Assembly: GCA_026003755.1 (NCBI GenBank)
Contig: BPHV01000005.1
Span: forward strand, 248,001 to 312,000
Direction of reading: 5' to 3'
DNA: 64,000 nucleotides
DNA from: Candidatus Roseilinea sp.
Lineage (GTDB): Bacteria; Chloroflexota; Anaerolineae; J036; Brachytrichaceae
The translations under genes were made by a program, and so were the position numbers. Positions 1 through 8,120 of the stretch are shown piece after piece (position 1 is the first letter of the stretch; each line of letters opens with the position of its first letter). The notes under the pieces were generated by a model, which was given only the letters and a program-made list of their open reading frames with translations, ran no database searches and was not told the DNA's origin.

Positions 1-597
1 GTAGCCGTCCACGGCGAACAGCGCCTTGGGTTCGATCTGCTTGAAGCGGTCTAAAGCTGCCGACGCGCCGATGTCCGGCGAACAACTCGACCAGATCGCG
101 CCCAGGCTGGCGCAGGCCAGAAAGGCGATGACGGCCTCGGGCATATTGGGGATGTAGGCGACGACGCGGTCGCCGGCCCCGACGCCCTGTTCGCGCAGCG
201 CCGCCGCCACCGCCGCCACGGCGCGGCGCAGTTCGTCCCACGAGAGCGCGCTGGTCTCAGGCCGCAGGCGCGTCGTCTCGGTGCGGAAGATCACCGCCGG
301 CCGGTCGCCGGCGGCGTTGCGGAAGGCGTGCTCGGCATAGTTCAGCTTGGCGCCGGGGAACCACTGCGCGCCGGGCATGTCGCGCCGGGCGAGGACTTGG
401 CCGGCCGGCTGCGACGCGCGGATGCTAAAGTAATCCCACAGCGTGCCCCAGAACGACTCCAAATCGTTCACCGACCAGCGCCACAAGTCGTCGTAGCCCG
501 CAAAGGTCAGCGCGCGCTGCTGCGCCAGCCAGTCCATGTAATGCCGCAGGTTGCTGTCGCGTCGAAGCGCATCCGAGGGCTGCCAGAGCACGGTCAT
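1..597 (-). CDS. Acetoacetyl-CoA synthetase, N-terminal part (cut by window edge)
   Basis: Reverse-strand frame open from the ATG at 597 to the window edge, giving the first 199 residues. It would activate acetoacetate (or a similar short acid) to its CoA thioester through an acyl-adenylate in the cytoplasm. The N-terminal acetyl-CoA-synthetase-like segment is visible (WFPGAKLNYAEH near residue 70), followed by the start of the AMP-binding domain (DRVVAYIPNMPEAVIAF, then IWSSCSPDIG and RFKQIEPKALFAVDGY). The SSCSPD...DRFxQIEPK stretch is what I know from acetoacetyl-CoA synthetases rather than acetyl-CoA synthetases. The catalytic core and C-terminal lid lie outside the window, so substrate choice cannot be confirmed. 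It diverges from the isochorismatase-like gene across about 140 bp. Confidence 0.85.
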   Translation of the reverse strand, partial: MTVLWQPSDALRRDSNLRHYMDWLAQQRALTFAGYDDLWRWSVNDLESFWGTLWDYFSIRASQPAGQVLARRDMPGAQWFPGAKLNYAEHAFRNAAGDRPAVIFRTETTRLRPETSALSWDELRRAVAAVAAALREQGVGAGDRVVAYIPNMPEAVIAFLACASLGAIWSSCSPDIGASAALDRFKQIEPKALFAVDGY

Positions 598-735
598 TGC
601 AACGAGATTGTACGCGCGGCGAGGCGATTGCATGCGGAGACGACAGCGTAAGATACAGGCGAGCTTTGCATACACCCCCCTGCGCGCAACGTAGAATTGC
701 GCATGTAGAACGCTCTCGAACTCCGGAGGGGAACC

Positions 736-1443
736 ATGTCTCTGGCGACGAAATCTCGACCGTTCATCGCCTACGTCGAGGATTGGCTGAACCGGCTGCC
801 GACGGCGAAGCTGTCGAAGTTAATCGGCGATCCAGCGCGGGTCGCTGTGGCCTCGGTGGACATCATCAATGGCTTCTGCACCGTCGGCCCGCTGGCCAGC
901 CCGCGCGTGCAAGGCATCGTCAAACCCATCGTCAAGCTCTTTCGCGACTGCTACGACGCCGGCGTGCGCCATTTCATCCTGACGCAGGACGCGCACGAGC
1001 CGGACGCCGTGGAGTTCAAGCAGTATCCGCCGCACTGCGTGCGCGGCCACATCGAAGCACAAACTGCGCCGGAGTTGCGCAAACTGCCTTTCGCCGGCGA
1101 ATTCGTCGTATTCGAGAAGAACTCGATTTCTTCGGCGGAGAATACCGGCCTCGATCGCTGGCTGGACGCGCATCCCGACGTGACGACGTTCATCGTCGTC
1201 GGCGACTGCACCGACCTGTGCACGTATCAGCTCGCCATGCATCTGCGCCTGCGCGCCAACGCGTATCAGCAGCGGGAGACGCGCGTGATCGTGCCGGAGA
1301 ACTGCGTACAGACCTACGACACGCCGGTGAAGACGGCGCAGAAGCTCGGCGTTCCGGCGCACGATGGCGATCTGCTGCATGCGATCTTCCTCTACACCAT
1401 GTGGACGAACGGCGTGGAGGTGGTGAAGAAGATCACGCGATAA
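736..1443 (+). CDS. Isochorismatase-family cysteine hydrolase (nicotinamidase-like)
   Basis: 235-residue cytoplasmic hydrolase of the isochorismatase/nicotinamidase fold. The expected Asp-Lys-Cys triad is visible: Asp in VASVDIINGFC near residue 43, Lys in VVFEKNSISS near 130, and Cys in VVGDCTDLCTYQLA near 160. HFILTQDAHEPDAVEF and QYPPHCVRGH resemble the nicotinamidase metal/substrate region (D-x-H and YPPHCxxGT). It probably deamidates nicotinamide or a related amide; the exact substrate is not fixed by sequence. Start chosen at ATG 736 because GGAGGGG lies just upstream. It converges on the 2-hydroxyacid dehydrogenase with only 3 bp between the stop codons. Confidence 0.85.
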   Translation: MSLATKSRPFIAYVEDWLNRLPTAKLSKLIGDPARVAVASVDIINGFCTVGPLASPRVQGIVKPIVKLFRDCYDAGVRHFILTQDAHEPDAVEFKQYPPHCVRGHIEAQTAPELRKLPFAGEFVVFEKNSISSAENTGLDRWLDAHPDVTTFIVVGDCTDLCTYQLAMHLRLRANAYQQRETRVIVPENCVQTYDTPVKTAQKLGVPAHDGDLLHAIFLYTMWTNGVEVVKKITR

Positions 1444-1446
1444 ACT

Positions 1447-2427
1447 TCAAACCCGATTCGGCAGCGCGTTGATGGGCGTGAGCGGCGGCTTGCCGGTGAG
1501 CACGTTGACCAGGTTCTGCGCGGCCAACATGGCCATCGCCGTGCGCGTGCGTAATGTGGCGCTGCCGATGTGCGGCGTGCCGACGAAGTTGGGCAACCCG
1601 AAGAGCGGGTTGTCCTTGGGCGTCGGCTCTACCTCGAACACGTCCAGGCCGGCCGCCCACGGCCGGCCGCGCTTCAGCGCCTCCACCAAATCGGCTTCCT
1701 TCACCACGCCGCCGCGCGCGACGTTGACGAACACGGCGGTGTCCTTCATCAACGCAAACTCGCGCGCGCCGAACAGGCCGCGCGTCTCGTCGGTGAGCGG
1801 CGCCGTCATGACTACGAAGTCGCTCTCTCGCAACAGGTCGTCGAAGGCGCGGTACTCGGCGCCCAGCGCCACTTCCAAATGGGGCGCGCGCCGGCGGTTG
1901 TGATACAGCACGCGCATGTTGAACGCCTTCGCCCGCCGAGCTACGGCTGCGCCGATCCGTCCTGCGCCGACGATGCCGAGGGTCGCGCCGTATACGTCTT
2001 GGCCGAGCATGTAGAAGGGATGCCACGCGCCCCATTGGCCGGCCTCCATCGTCTTGTGTCCCTCGACCACGCGACGCGCAGCGGCCATGAGCAGCGCCCA
2101 CGCGATGTCGGCAGTGGTCTCGGTCAGCACGTCGGGCGTGTTCGTCGCCAGCACGCCGCGCCGGGTGAGCGCCGGCACGTCAATGTTGTCGTAGCCGACG
2201 GCCATGTTGGCGACGATCTTGACGCGCGGCGCTGCGTCGAGGAACGCCTCGTTGATCTGCTCGCTCGGCATCACCAGCACGCCGTCCGACTGCGCGGCCT
2301 CGCGCAGGAAGACATCGCGTGGAGCGGCCCTCAAGTCGTCCCAGATGCCGTAGTCGCAGGCGGCGGCGATGAGGTCAATCGCAGGCTGGGGAATGCGCCT
2401 GGAGATGAACGCACGGGGTTTGGACAT
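1447..2427 (-). CDS. D-isomer 2-hydroxyacid dehydrogenase (glyoxylate/hydroxypyruvate reductase-like)
   Basis: 326 residues from the ATG at 2427 (MSKPRAFISRRIP). The frame stays open upstream to 2583, but that extension has no family character and the usual length is about 320-330. It should reduce a 2-keto acid such as glyoxylate or hydroxypyruvate with NAD(P)H in the cytoplasm. Seen: substrate-domain motif NMAVGYDNIDVPALTRRG, Rossmann motif GIVGAGRIGAAVARRA, ARGGVVKEADLVEAL containing the catalytic Arg region, the Glu in DVFEVEPTP, and the catalytic His in GTPHIGSAT. Gene stands alone on the minus strand, divergent from the DUF2207 gene. Confidence 0.9.
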   Translation of the reverse strand: MSKPRAFISRRIPQPAIDLIAAACDYGIWDDLRAAPRDVFLREAAQSDGVLVMPSEQINEAFLDAAPRVKIVANMAVGYDNIDVPALTRRGVLATNTPDVLTETTADIAWALLMAAARRVVEGHKTMEAGQWGAWHPFYMLGQDVYGATLGIVGAGRIGAAVARRAKAFNMRVLYHNRRRAPHLEVALGAEYRAFDDLLRESDFVVMTAPLTDETRGLFGAREFALMKDTAVFVNVARGGVVKEADLVEALKRGRPWAAGLDVFEVEPTPKDNPLFGLPNFVGTPHIGSATLRTRTAMAMLAAQNLVNVLTGKPPLTPINALPNRV

Positions 2428-2629
2428 AGCGGATGACTCAAAGCGAGATTCCCGTTCGAGTGTAGCCGCGACGCGGGGGGTGTCAAGAATCACCTCGTCA
2501 TCGTCGCCTGAAGAATCACGAGGAGGCTCGGCGGGATGCCGGAGATCGCGCATCGCGCGCTGCCACGCCGTCGGGAAGAACATTTTGCGCTAAACTAGGC
2601 TATGCTGACGCGGCAGCCGCGCAAGCCAA

Positions 2630-3721
2630 GTGGCGACCTTTCGTCAGTGCATCATCCTATGCCATCCTCCCCGTTCCCGCCCCGCGCTGCGCTTCGCCCT
2701 GGCCGGCCTCCTCGGCATGGCTGTAGTGCTCACCCCCATCGCCGTCCATGCTGAGACCAAATCGCTGGTGTGGACGCGGCTGGACACCGAGATAGCGGTG
2801 CAGCTCAACGGCGATCTGAAGATCACCGAGACCAACGTCATTGATTTCACCAGCGGCGTCTTCTCGTGGGGCTTTCGCGATATTGAGTTGACGCGCCTCA
2901 CCGAGGTGCGCGACATCGTCGTAACCGAGCGTGGCCAACCGCTGGAGACGGAAATTGTCTATACCGACGACAACAAACTGCGCATCAAATACTACTTCCT
3001 GACGCCGGCGCGTGGTGAGCAGCGCACGTTCGTGCTGAACTACACCGTCGTCGGCGCAACGCGCTACTACAACGAGGGCGATCAGGTGTTCTGGGCCGCG
3101 GTATATCCGGATCGCGGCGGCTTCGCTGTGCAAAACGCGCGGGCGGTCGTCCGGCTACCTGCCGGCGCGACGGCGACCAACGCCGAGGTGTACGGCGTGC
3201 GCGCCAACGTCAAAGGCCTGGGCGAAAGTGTGGTGGTGGCCGAGGCGCTGGAGCCGATCCCCAGCGGCGACCAGATGGAGGTGCGGGTGCAATTTCCGCA
3301 TGGCATCCTCACCGGCGAGCCGGCGCCATGGCAACAGGCCTACGATGCGCGTCGGCGTTTTGAGGAGGCCGAGAAGCCGCGCTACGACTTCTTCACCTTG
3401 CTTGCTTCGCTGCTGATCTTCCTGGGCGGGCCGGCGCTGGCCGCCGTCTTATACTACACCCGGGGGCGAGATCCCGACGTCGGCCTTGTGGCGCAGTATC
3501 TGACCGAGCCGCCCGACGCCCCCCCCGGTGTGCTCGGCGCATTGATTGACGAGACGGCCGACATACGGGATCTCGTCGCCACGCTTGTGGATTCTGGCGC
3601 GGCGCGGCGTGCTGACGATGAAGGAGAAACCGGTAGAGGCGCTGGGCGGTGCGCTCACCATCACGGACTGGATATTCGAGCCGGGGGAGAACTTCGGCAA
3701 GCTGGCGCTGAGGCCGTTTGA
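2630..3721 (+). CDS. DUF2207 membrane protein, N-terminal part (frameshifted)
   Basis: Begins at GTG 2630 with a signal peptide (LRFALAGLLGMAVVLTPIAVHAE) followed by a DUF2207 extracytoplasmic domain of about 230 residues (DTEIAVQLNGDLKITETN; YYNEGDQVFWAAVYPD). Then come a membrane segment (LLASLLIFLGGPALAAVLYY) and the family motif TRGRDPDVGLVAQYLTEPPD. After DLVATLVD (near 3592) this frame turns into nonsense and stops at 3721, while the family sequence resumes in the +1 frame as LARRGVLTMKEK. One extra T in the run GATTCTGG (3592/3593) explains it exactly; removing it gives a 656-residue protein to 4601. DUF2207 proteins are predicted membrane proteins of unknown function. First gene of a cassette with the next three. 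Confidence 0.85.
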   Translation: MATFRQCIILCHPPRSRPALRFALAGLLGMAVVLTPIAVHAETKSLVWTRLDTEIAVQLNGDLKITETNVIDFTSGVFSWGFRDIELTRLTEVRDIVVTERGQPLETEIVYTDDNKLRIKYYFLTPARGEQRTFVLNYTVVGATRYYNEGDQVFWAAVYPDRGGFAVQNARAVVRLPAGATATNAEVYGVRANVKGLGESVVVAEALEPIPSGDQMEVRVQFPHGILTGEPAPWQQAYDARRRFEEAEKPRYDFFTLLASLLIFLGGPALAAVLYYTRGRDPDVGLVAQYLTEPPDAPPGVLGALIDETADIRDLVATLVDSGAARRADDEGETGRGAGRCAHHHGLDIRAGGELRQAGAEAV

Positions 3722-4601
3722 GCAGAAGCTGGTGGACGCGCTCCAACTCAACCAAGGCGGGCGCGCGCTCTCCAGCTTGCGCAACCGGTTCTACGCCAAG
3801 CTGCCCGCCCTGCAACACGCGCTGTATGAGGAGATGGTGCGTGAGGGCTATTACACCCATGCGCCGAACACCACGCGCGCCGCGTATCAGTCGCTGGCGA
3901 CAGCGCTTGCGCTGATCGCGGCGTTGGCTTTGTGCGCCTCAATTGCTTTGCTGGGCGAGCTGACGGATTATGCGATCTGCCTGCCGATGGCGTTCGGCGT
4001 CACAGCGCTGGCCTTCTTCCTCATCGCCAAGAACATGCCGGTGCGAACACGCAAAGGCGCGGATATGCGCATGCGCGCCGAGGCCTTCAAGCGCTATTTG
4101 CAGAACATCGAGAAATACACCGATGTTAAAGAGTCCAAGGACTTGTTCGAGAAGTATCTGCCCTACGCCATCGCCTTCGGCCTAGAGCACAGTTGGACGA
4201 AGAAGTTCGCCGCGGTGGATGCGCCGATGCCGCCCTGGTATGTGCCGATGTGGCCGCGGCCATACGACGATCCCACCTATGGCGGCCGGCGCGGGCCGGT
4301 GGCCGGCGCGCCGGCTACCGGCGAGGCGCTTGGCCGATCGGCGCCGCGCGGCGACATCAGCGGCCGGGCGCGCGCCGGCGGCGGCCTCGAGGGCTTGGAG
4401 CAAGCGATGGGGCGCAGCATCGCCTCGATCGAGGGTGGGTTGGCCTCGATGTTCGAATCCATGTCCGCCACGTTCGGCAGTCGGCCGGTTTCCAGCCCAA
4501 GCACGGGCGGATGGAGCCGCGGTCGCTCCGGCGGCGGCTGGAGCGGTGGCGGCGGCTTCGGTGGCGGAAGCTCAGGCAGGGGAGGCGGCGGCTTTGGCTA
4601 G
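3546..4601 (+). CDS. DUF2207 membrane protein, C-terminal part (frameshifted)
   Basis: Continuation of the DUF2207 protein in the +1 frame. The frame opens at 3546, but homologous sequence starts at about 3594 (LARRGVLTMKEK). It contains a cytoplasmic-looking region (EPGENFGKLALRPFEQKLVDAL), two adjacent membrane segments (SLATALALIAALALCASIALL and ICLPMAFGVTALAFFLIAK), the helix FKRYLQNIEKYTDVKESK, LPYAIAFGLEHSWTKKF with a Tyr/Trp/Pro-rich WYVPMWP stretch, and a Gly/Ser-rich tail (GGGWSGGGGFGGGSSGRG). That Gly/Ser/Trp tail is usual for the family. If the frameshift is real the two pieces are probably non-functional; if it is a sequencing indel the gene is intact. A Shine-Dalgarno AAGGAGG for the next gene follows 76 bp downstream of the stop. 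Confidence 0.8.
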   Translation: MTRRPTYGISSPRLWILARRGVLTMKEKPVEALGGALTITDWIFEPGENFGKLALRPFEQKLVDALQLNQGGRALSSLRNRFYAKLPALQHALYEEMVREGYYTHAPNTTRAAYQSLATALALIAALALCASIALLGELTDYAICLPMAFGVTALAFFLIAKNMPVRTRKGADMRMRAEAFKRYLQNIEKYTDVKESKDLFEKYLPYAIAFGLEHSWTKKFAAVDAPMPPWYVPMWPRPYDDPTYGGRRGPVAGAPATGEALGRSAPRGDISGRARAGGGLEGLEQAMGRSIASIEGGLASMFESMSATFGSRPVSSPSTGGWSRGRSGGGWSGGGGFGGGSSGRGGGGFG

Positions 4602-4677
4602 GCGGCGCAAGGTTTGCAGAGAAAGAATCGGTCGCGCCTATCCTTCGGGTCGTTGATCAAGGAGGCAAATAGGCATC

Positions 4678-5187
4678 ATGAATCAAGGCAAAATGCTCGG
4701 CTACGTCCTGCTCGGCATCGGCGCGGGCATCTTTCTCCTTGGCGCGTTGTGGGCGCTGGGCGGCTCGATCGAGACGCAGGGCGCGCGCATCCTGGCGATC
4801 GCCTTCGCGTTCATCATCGCCGCGCCGCTGGTTGGGCTGGGCATTTACACATTGAACAAAGGCCGGCTCGAAGCGGTTGAGATGGCGCAGATCAGGCAGC
4901 AGCAGAAGCTGCTCGGCCTGGTGCAAACGCAAGGCAAAGTGAACATTTCGATGGCAGCGATCGAGTTGGGCCTCAACCGCGATCAGATGAAGCAGCTCAT
5001 CTACGACTTGATCGGCAAGCAATTGTTCAGCGGCTATGTGGACTGGGACGACGGCGTGTTGTATTCGTCCGATGCGTCGAAGCTGAAGAGCGGCACCTGC
5101 CCGAAGTGCGGCGGTCAGTTGACCCTCGCCGGCAAGGGGCTGGTGAAGTGTCCCTATTGTGGCAGCGAGATCTTCTCGACTTCGTAA
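4678..5187 (+). CDS. Two-TM membrane protein with winged-helix-like segment and zinc ribbon
   Basis: 169 residues; start supported by AAGGAGG upstream. Two membrane helices at the N-terminus (residues about 8-30 and 38-58), then a short helical linker rich in Gln (MAQIRQQQKLLGLVQ). Next is an approximately 45-residue helix-turn-helix/PCI-like segment (VNISMAAIELGLNRDQMKQL, then LFSGYVDWDDGVLYS), and finally a rubredoxin-type zinc ribbon with CPKCGG and CPYCGSEIF. The soluble part should face the cytoplasm. I know similar proteins only as hypothetical zinc-ribbon membrane proteins. It sits between the DUF2207 and helical/SPFH genes on the same strand, so a shared membrane role is inferred rather than shown. 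Confidence 0.75.
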   Translation: MNQGKMLGYVLLGIGAGIFLLGALWALGGSIETQGARILAIAFAFIIAAPLVGLGIYTLNKGRLEAVEMAQIRQQQKLLGLVQTQGKVNISMAAIELGLNRDQMKQLIYDLIGKQLFSGYVDWDDGVLYSSDASKLKSGTCPKCGGQLTLAGKGLVKCPYCGSEIFSTS

Positions 5188-5296
5188 TAGGGAGGTGGGA
5201 GCAAATCGCGGCCAAGTCGCACGTGGCGAATGGCGAGTCGAGCGCGGGCGCGGGGCGCCGGAAGGCTGCCGACTGCCTACCGCAAGAGGAGGAATA

Positions 5297-5815
5297 ATGA
5301 GCGCGAATTACGAAAACATCCGCAGGGAGAGGGGAACGCTGGAGAGCATGATAGGTAGGCTTCCCGGCTACATGGGCTACAAGGAGAAGGAGATGCGTCG
5401 TGAGGCCGATCGGCTCTTGCGCGAATCGTTGGTGCGTGACTTCACGATACAACTGGACCGCATCACGCCGATTCAGACTGCCGTGCTGGATCACATCGGC
5501 GTCGAGTGGATGGACGACATCGGCGCGTTGAAAACTGCGCTGCAAACGCTGATTGATCGCATCCGTCATGCGCCGCAGGGTTACGCCGGCTTCTTTGACG
5601 CCGTGCGCGTGAAAGAGGACGACCTCGATCGGCTTGAGGAATTCGACCGTCAGCTCCTCGACGAGCTGGACAAAATTCGGGTGGTGATTGACGAATTGGA
5701 GCGTGCGACGGATGATGCGACATCACTCAAGACGGCGCTGACGCGCGCGAGCAGGGCGGTGAAGGCAGCCGCCGATTTGTTCGCGCAGCGCAGCAAGGTG
5801 ATCACAGGGATTTAA
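5297..5815 (+). CDS. Hypothetical helical protein in the DUF2207-SPFH cassette
   Basis: 172 residues from ATG 5297, with GAGGAGG nine bases upstream (AAGAGGAGGAATA). The frame is open further upstream but that part reads as intergenic sequence. No signal peptide or membrane segment. The protein is highly charged and predicted helical throughout, with heptad-like stretches (DDLDRLEEFDRQLLDELDKI; VVIDELERATDDATSLKTAL), so it probably forms a coiled-coil bundle. I do not recognise a family. Position between the zinc-ribbon membrane protein and the SPFH protein suggests a cytoplasmic scaffold or adaptor, an inference from context only. Confidence 0.7.
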   Translation: MSANYENIRRERGTLESMIGRLPGYMGYKEKEMRREADRLLRESLVRDFTIQLDRITPIQTAVLDHIGVEWMDDIGALKTALQTLIDRIRHAPQGYAGFFDAVRVKEDDLDRLEEFDRQLLDELDKIRVVIDELERATDDATSLKTALTRASRAVKAAADLFAQRSKVITGI

Positions 5816-5894
5816 GGATGACCATCGCTCACCTTCCGCTTTTGTTTAGCTGAGGTCAGCCGGAAGTGGCAAGGTCGGGAGCAAAAGGAGAGAA

Positions 5895-6941
5895 ATGGCT
5901 CGAATCATTGATGTGATTGAATGGCCGGATCAAGGGCCCAACGACATCGTCAAGCGCGTGCCGGAGCAGGGCAGCGGCGACATTCGCCTAGGCTCGCAGG
6001 TGATTGTGCGCGGGGCGCAGGTCGCTGTCTTCTACCGCGATGGCAAAGCGCTGGACATGTTCACCGAAGGGCGTCACACGCTGACGACGATGAACTTGCC
6101 GCTGTTGTCCGGCCTGATCGGCCTGGCGACGAATTCGCGCACGCCCTTCCCGGCCGAGGTGTACTTCGTCACCACGAAGGAATTCGTGGACATGAAGTGG
6201 GGCACCCCCGGGGAGATTACGACGCCGGATGCGGTGCTCGGCATGGTGCAGTTGCGCGCTTTTGGCACCTATTCCATGCAGATCCAGGATCCGCAGCGCT
6301 TCGTCAATCAGATCGTCGGCGTGCAGGGCATCTACACCACCTCGCAAATCCAGGATTATCTGCGCAGCATCCTGGTCAGCGAGATCGCCAGCGTGATGGG
6401 CGCGACGATGAAGACCAAGTCGCTGCTGGACTTAGCGGCGCTCCAGGCCGACCTTGGGGCAGCCATCCAGGCCAAGGCAGCGGACGACTTCGCAGCCATC
6501 GGCATTGCGCTGAAGAAGGTGTATGTCGTCAGCATTCAGCCTGGAGAGGAGACGGCGAAGGCCATTGCCACCCGCAGCGCGATGGGCGCGGTCGGCGCGA
6601 CCTATACGCAGTATCAAGCCGGCCAGGCGATGCGCGAAGCGGCGCAGAATCCGGGCGGCGGCGCGGGGGTGGGCGTCGGCCTGGGCGCCGGCATCGGCAT
6701 CGGCCAGGCCATGGCCGATGCCATCCGGCAAGGGATGCAACAGCCGCCGCAGCCACCCGCACAGCCAGCGGGGCAGCCGCCCCCCGCCGGCGGCACGGCG
6801 GCTGCCCCGGCCACGAAGGCTCAAATCGAGCAGGCGTTGATTCAACTCGACTTGCGCCTGGCGAACGGCGAGATCAGCGAAGCAACCTACCACAAACTGC
6901 GCGAGAATCTAGAGCAAGCCCTGCAGAATGCGATGCGCTAA
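5895..6941 (+). CDS. SPFH-domain protein with C-terminal SHOCT-like motif
   Basis: 348 residues; strong Shine-Dalgarno AAAGGAGAG precedes ATG 5895. An SPFH/band-7-like domain fills residues about 25-225 (IRLGSQVIVRGAQVAVFYRD near the start; YVVSIQPGEETAKAIATRSA at its end). A Gly-rich hinge (GGGAGVGVGLGAGIGIG) and a Pro/Gln-rich linker follow. The last 35 residues match the SHOCT pattern (LDLRLANGEISEATYHKLRE), a short motif common at the C-termini of membrane-associated oligomeric proteins. No transmembrane segment is obvious, so peripheral membrane scaffolding is likely. The family is the bacterial SPFH group sometimes labelled virion-core-like. Last gene of the cassette; an 8-bp inverted repeat without a T-run lies just downstream. 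Confidence 0.85.
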   Translation: MARIIDVIEWPDQGPNDIVKRVPEQGSGDIRLGSQVIVRGAQVAVFYRDGKALDMFTEGRHTLTTMNLPLLSGLIGLATNSRTPFPAEVYFVTTKEFVDMKWGTPGEITTPDAVLGMVQLRAFGTYSMQIQDPQRFVNQIVGVQGIYTTSQIQDYLRSILVSEIASVMGATMKTKSLLDLAALQADLGAAIQAKAADDFAAIGIALKKVYVVSIQPGEETAKAIATRSAMGAVGATYTQYQAGQAMREAAQNPGGGAGVGVGLGAGIGIGQAMADAIRQGMQQPPQPPAQPAGQPPPAGGTAAAPATKAQIEQALIQLDLRLANGEISEATYHKLRENLEQALQNAMR

Positions 6942-6954
6942 GTGGGCAATCCGA

Positions 6955-6982
6955 ATCCAGGCGCCCCGCCGGAAGCCTGGAT
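6955..6982 (+). terminator. Weak hairpin between the SPFH gene and ilvE
   Basis: Inverted repeat ATCCAGGC / GCCTGGAT (6955-6962 and 6975-6982) with a 12-nt loop, 14 bp after the SPFH stop. There is no T-run after it, so it is at best a weak or Rho-assisted terminator. Confidence 0.3.
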
Positions 6983-7016
6983 GTCGTCGAGGAGTCTGAT
7001 CAGGTGTGGAATGGTC

Positions 7017-8093
7017 ATGAACATCACGATTGAGCCGTTGGGGCCGAACGCGCGGCCGCCGCTTGTCGAGAAGCCGGTTTTCGGCAAGACGTTCACCAAT
7101 CGCATGTTCAGCCAGTGGTGGACCGAGGAGAAAGGCTGGCACGATGCCAAGATCGGCCCCTATCAGCCGCTGTCGCTCGATCCGGCCACGGCCGTGCTGC
7201 ACTACGCCCAGGAGATCTTCGAAGGCACAAAAGCCTATCGCCGTCCTGACGGGCATATCAACCTGTTCCGTCCCTGGGAGAACGTCGCGCGCTTCAACCG
7301 CTCCGCCGATCGCATGGCGATGCCGCAAATAGATCCCGAAGCGCATCTGGAAGCGATCGTCGAGTTGGTGCGGCTGGAGCACGCGTGGGTGCCCAGCGGC
7401 GAGGGTGAGTCGCTCTACATCCGCCCGGTGATGATAGCCATGGACGTGGGCCTGGGCGTATATGCCAGCAAGAGCTACCTGCATTACATCATCGTCGGCC
7501 CCGCCGGGGCCTACTTCTCCACGGGCTTCAAGCCGGTTTCTGTGTTCGTGTCGGATCAGTATGTGCGCGCTGTGCGCGGCGGCACCGGCGCGGCCAAGAC
7601 CGGCGGCAACTACGCCGCCAGCCTGCGCGAGAGCGAACGGGTGAAGCGCCTGGGCTATCAGCAAGTGCTGTGGCTGGATGCGATCGAGCGCAAATATATC
7701 GAGGAAGTGGGCGCGATGAACATCGCGTTCGTCTACGGCGGCAAACACATCGTCACGCCTGAGCTGTCGGGCAGCATCCTCGAAGGCGTGACGCGCGATT
7801 CGGTGCTCAAGCTGGCGCCCGATCTGGGCTATACGGCGTCGGAAGCGCGCCTGGCGTTGAGTGATGTGCTGCGCGACATCGAATCCGGCGAGATCACCGA
7901 GGTGTTCGGCATGGGCACGGCCGCGGTGATTGCGCCGGTGGACAAGATGGGCTACTGCGGCAAGGATTACCGGGTGCGCCATGCGCCGGGCCCGGTCGCC
8001 GATCATCTCTTCAAAAGCCTGACCGACATCCAGTACGGTCGCGTCCCCGATCCCTATCGCTGGACGCACAAGATCGAAGTGGATGGTCGGTGA
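7017..8093 (+). CDS. ilvE: Branched-chain amino acid aminotransferase
   Basis: PLP enzyme that interconverts Val/Leu/Ile and their 2-keto acids. From ATG 7017 (MNITIEPLGPN) it is 358 residues, the usual length of the eukaryote-like (type II) BCAT subfamily; ATG 7011 would add two residues. Signature segments are visible: LHYAQEIFEGTKAYR, the PLP lysine K194 in GAAKTGGNYAAS, QQVLWLDAIERKYIEEVGAM, GVTRDSVLKLA, and the phosphate-binding loop EVFGMGTAAVIAPV. The C-terminus SLTDIQYGR is also typical. The gene is followed 27 bp later by coaE on the same strand. Confidence 0.95.
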   Translation: MNITIEPLGPNARPPLVEKPVFGKTFTNRMFSQWWTEEKGWHDAKIGPYQPLSLDPATAVLHYAQEIFEGTKAYRRPDGHINLFRPWENVARFNRSADRMAMPQIDPEAHLEAIVELVRLEHAWVPSGEGESLYIRPVMIAMDVGLGVYASKSYLHYIIVGPAGAYFSTGFKPVSVFVSDQYVRAVRGGTGAAKTGGNYAASLRESERVKRLGYQQVLWLDAIERKYIEEVGAMNIAFVYGGKHIVTPELSGSILEGVTRDSVLKLAPDLGYTASEARLALSDVLRDIESGEITEVFGMGTAAVIAPVDKMGYCGKDYRVRHAPGPVADHLFKSLTDIQYGRVPDPYRWTHKIEVDGR

Positions 8094-8120
8094 GGGCCGG
8101 CCGGGCCTGCCGCTCGCGCT

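Noticed and set aside
5921-7033. 370-codon plus-strand frame overlapping the SPFH gene
   Set aside because: Out-of-frame shadow; the SPFH frame has the strong ribosome site and the domain.
6909-8069. 386-codon minus-strand open frame opposite ilvE
   Set aside because: Shadow of ilvE; no recognisable motifs.
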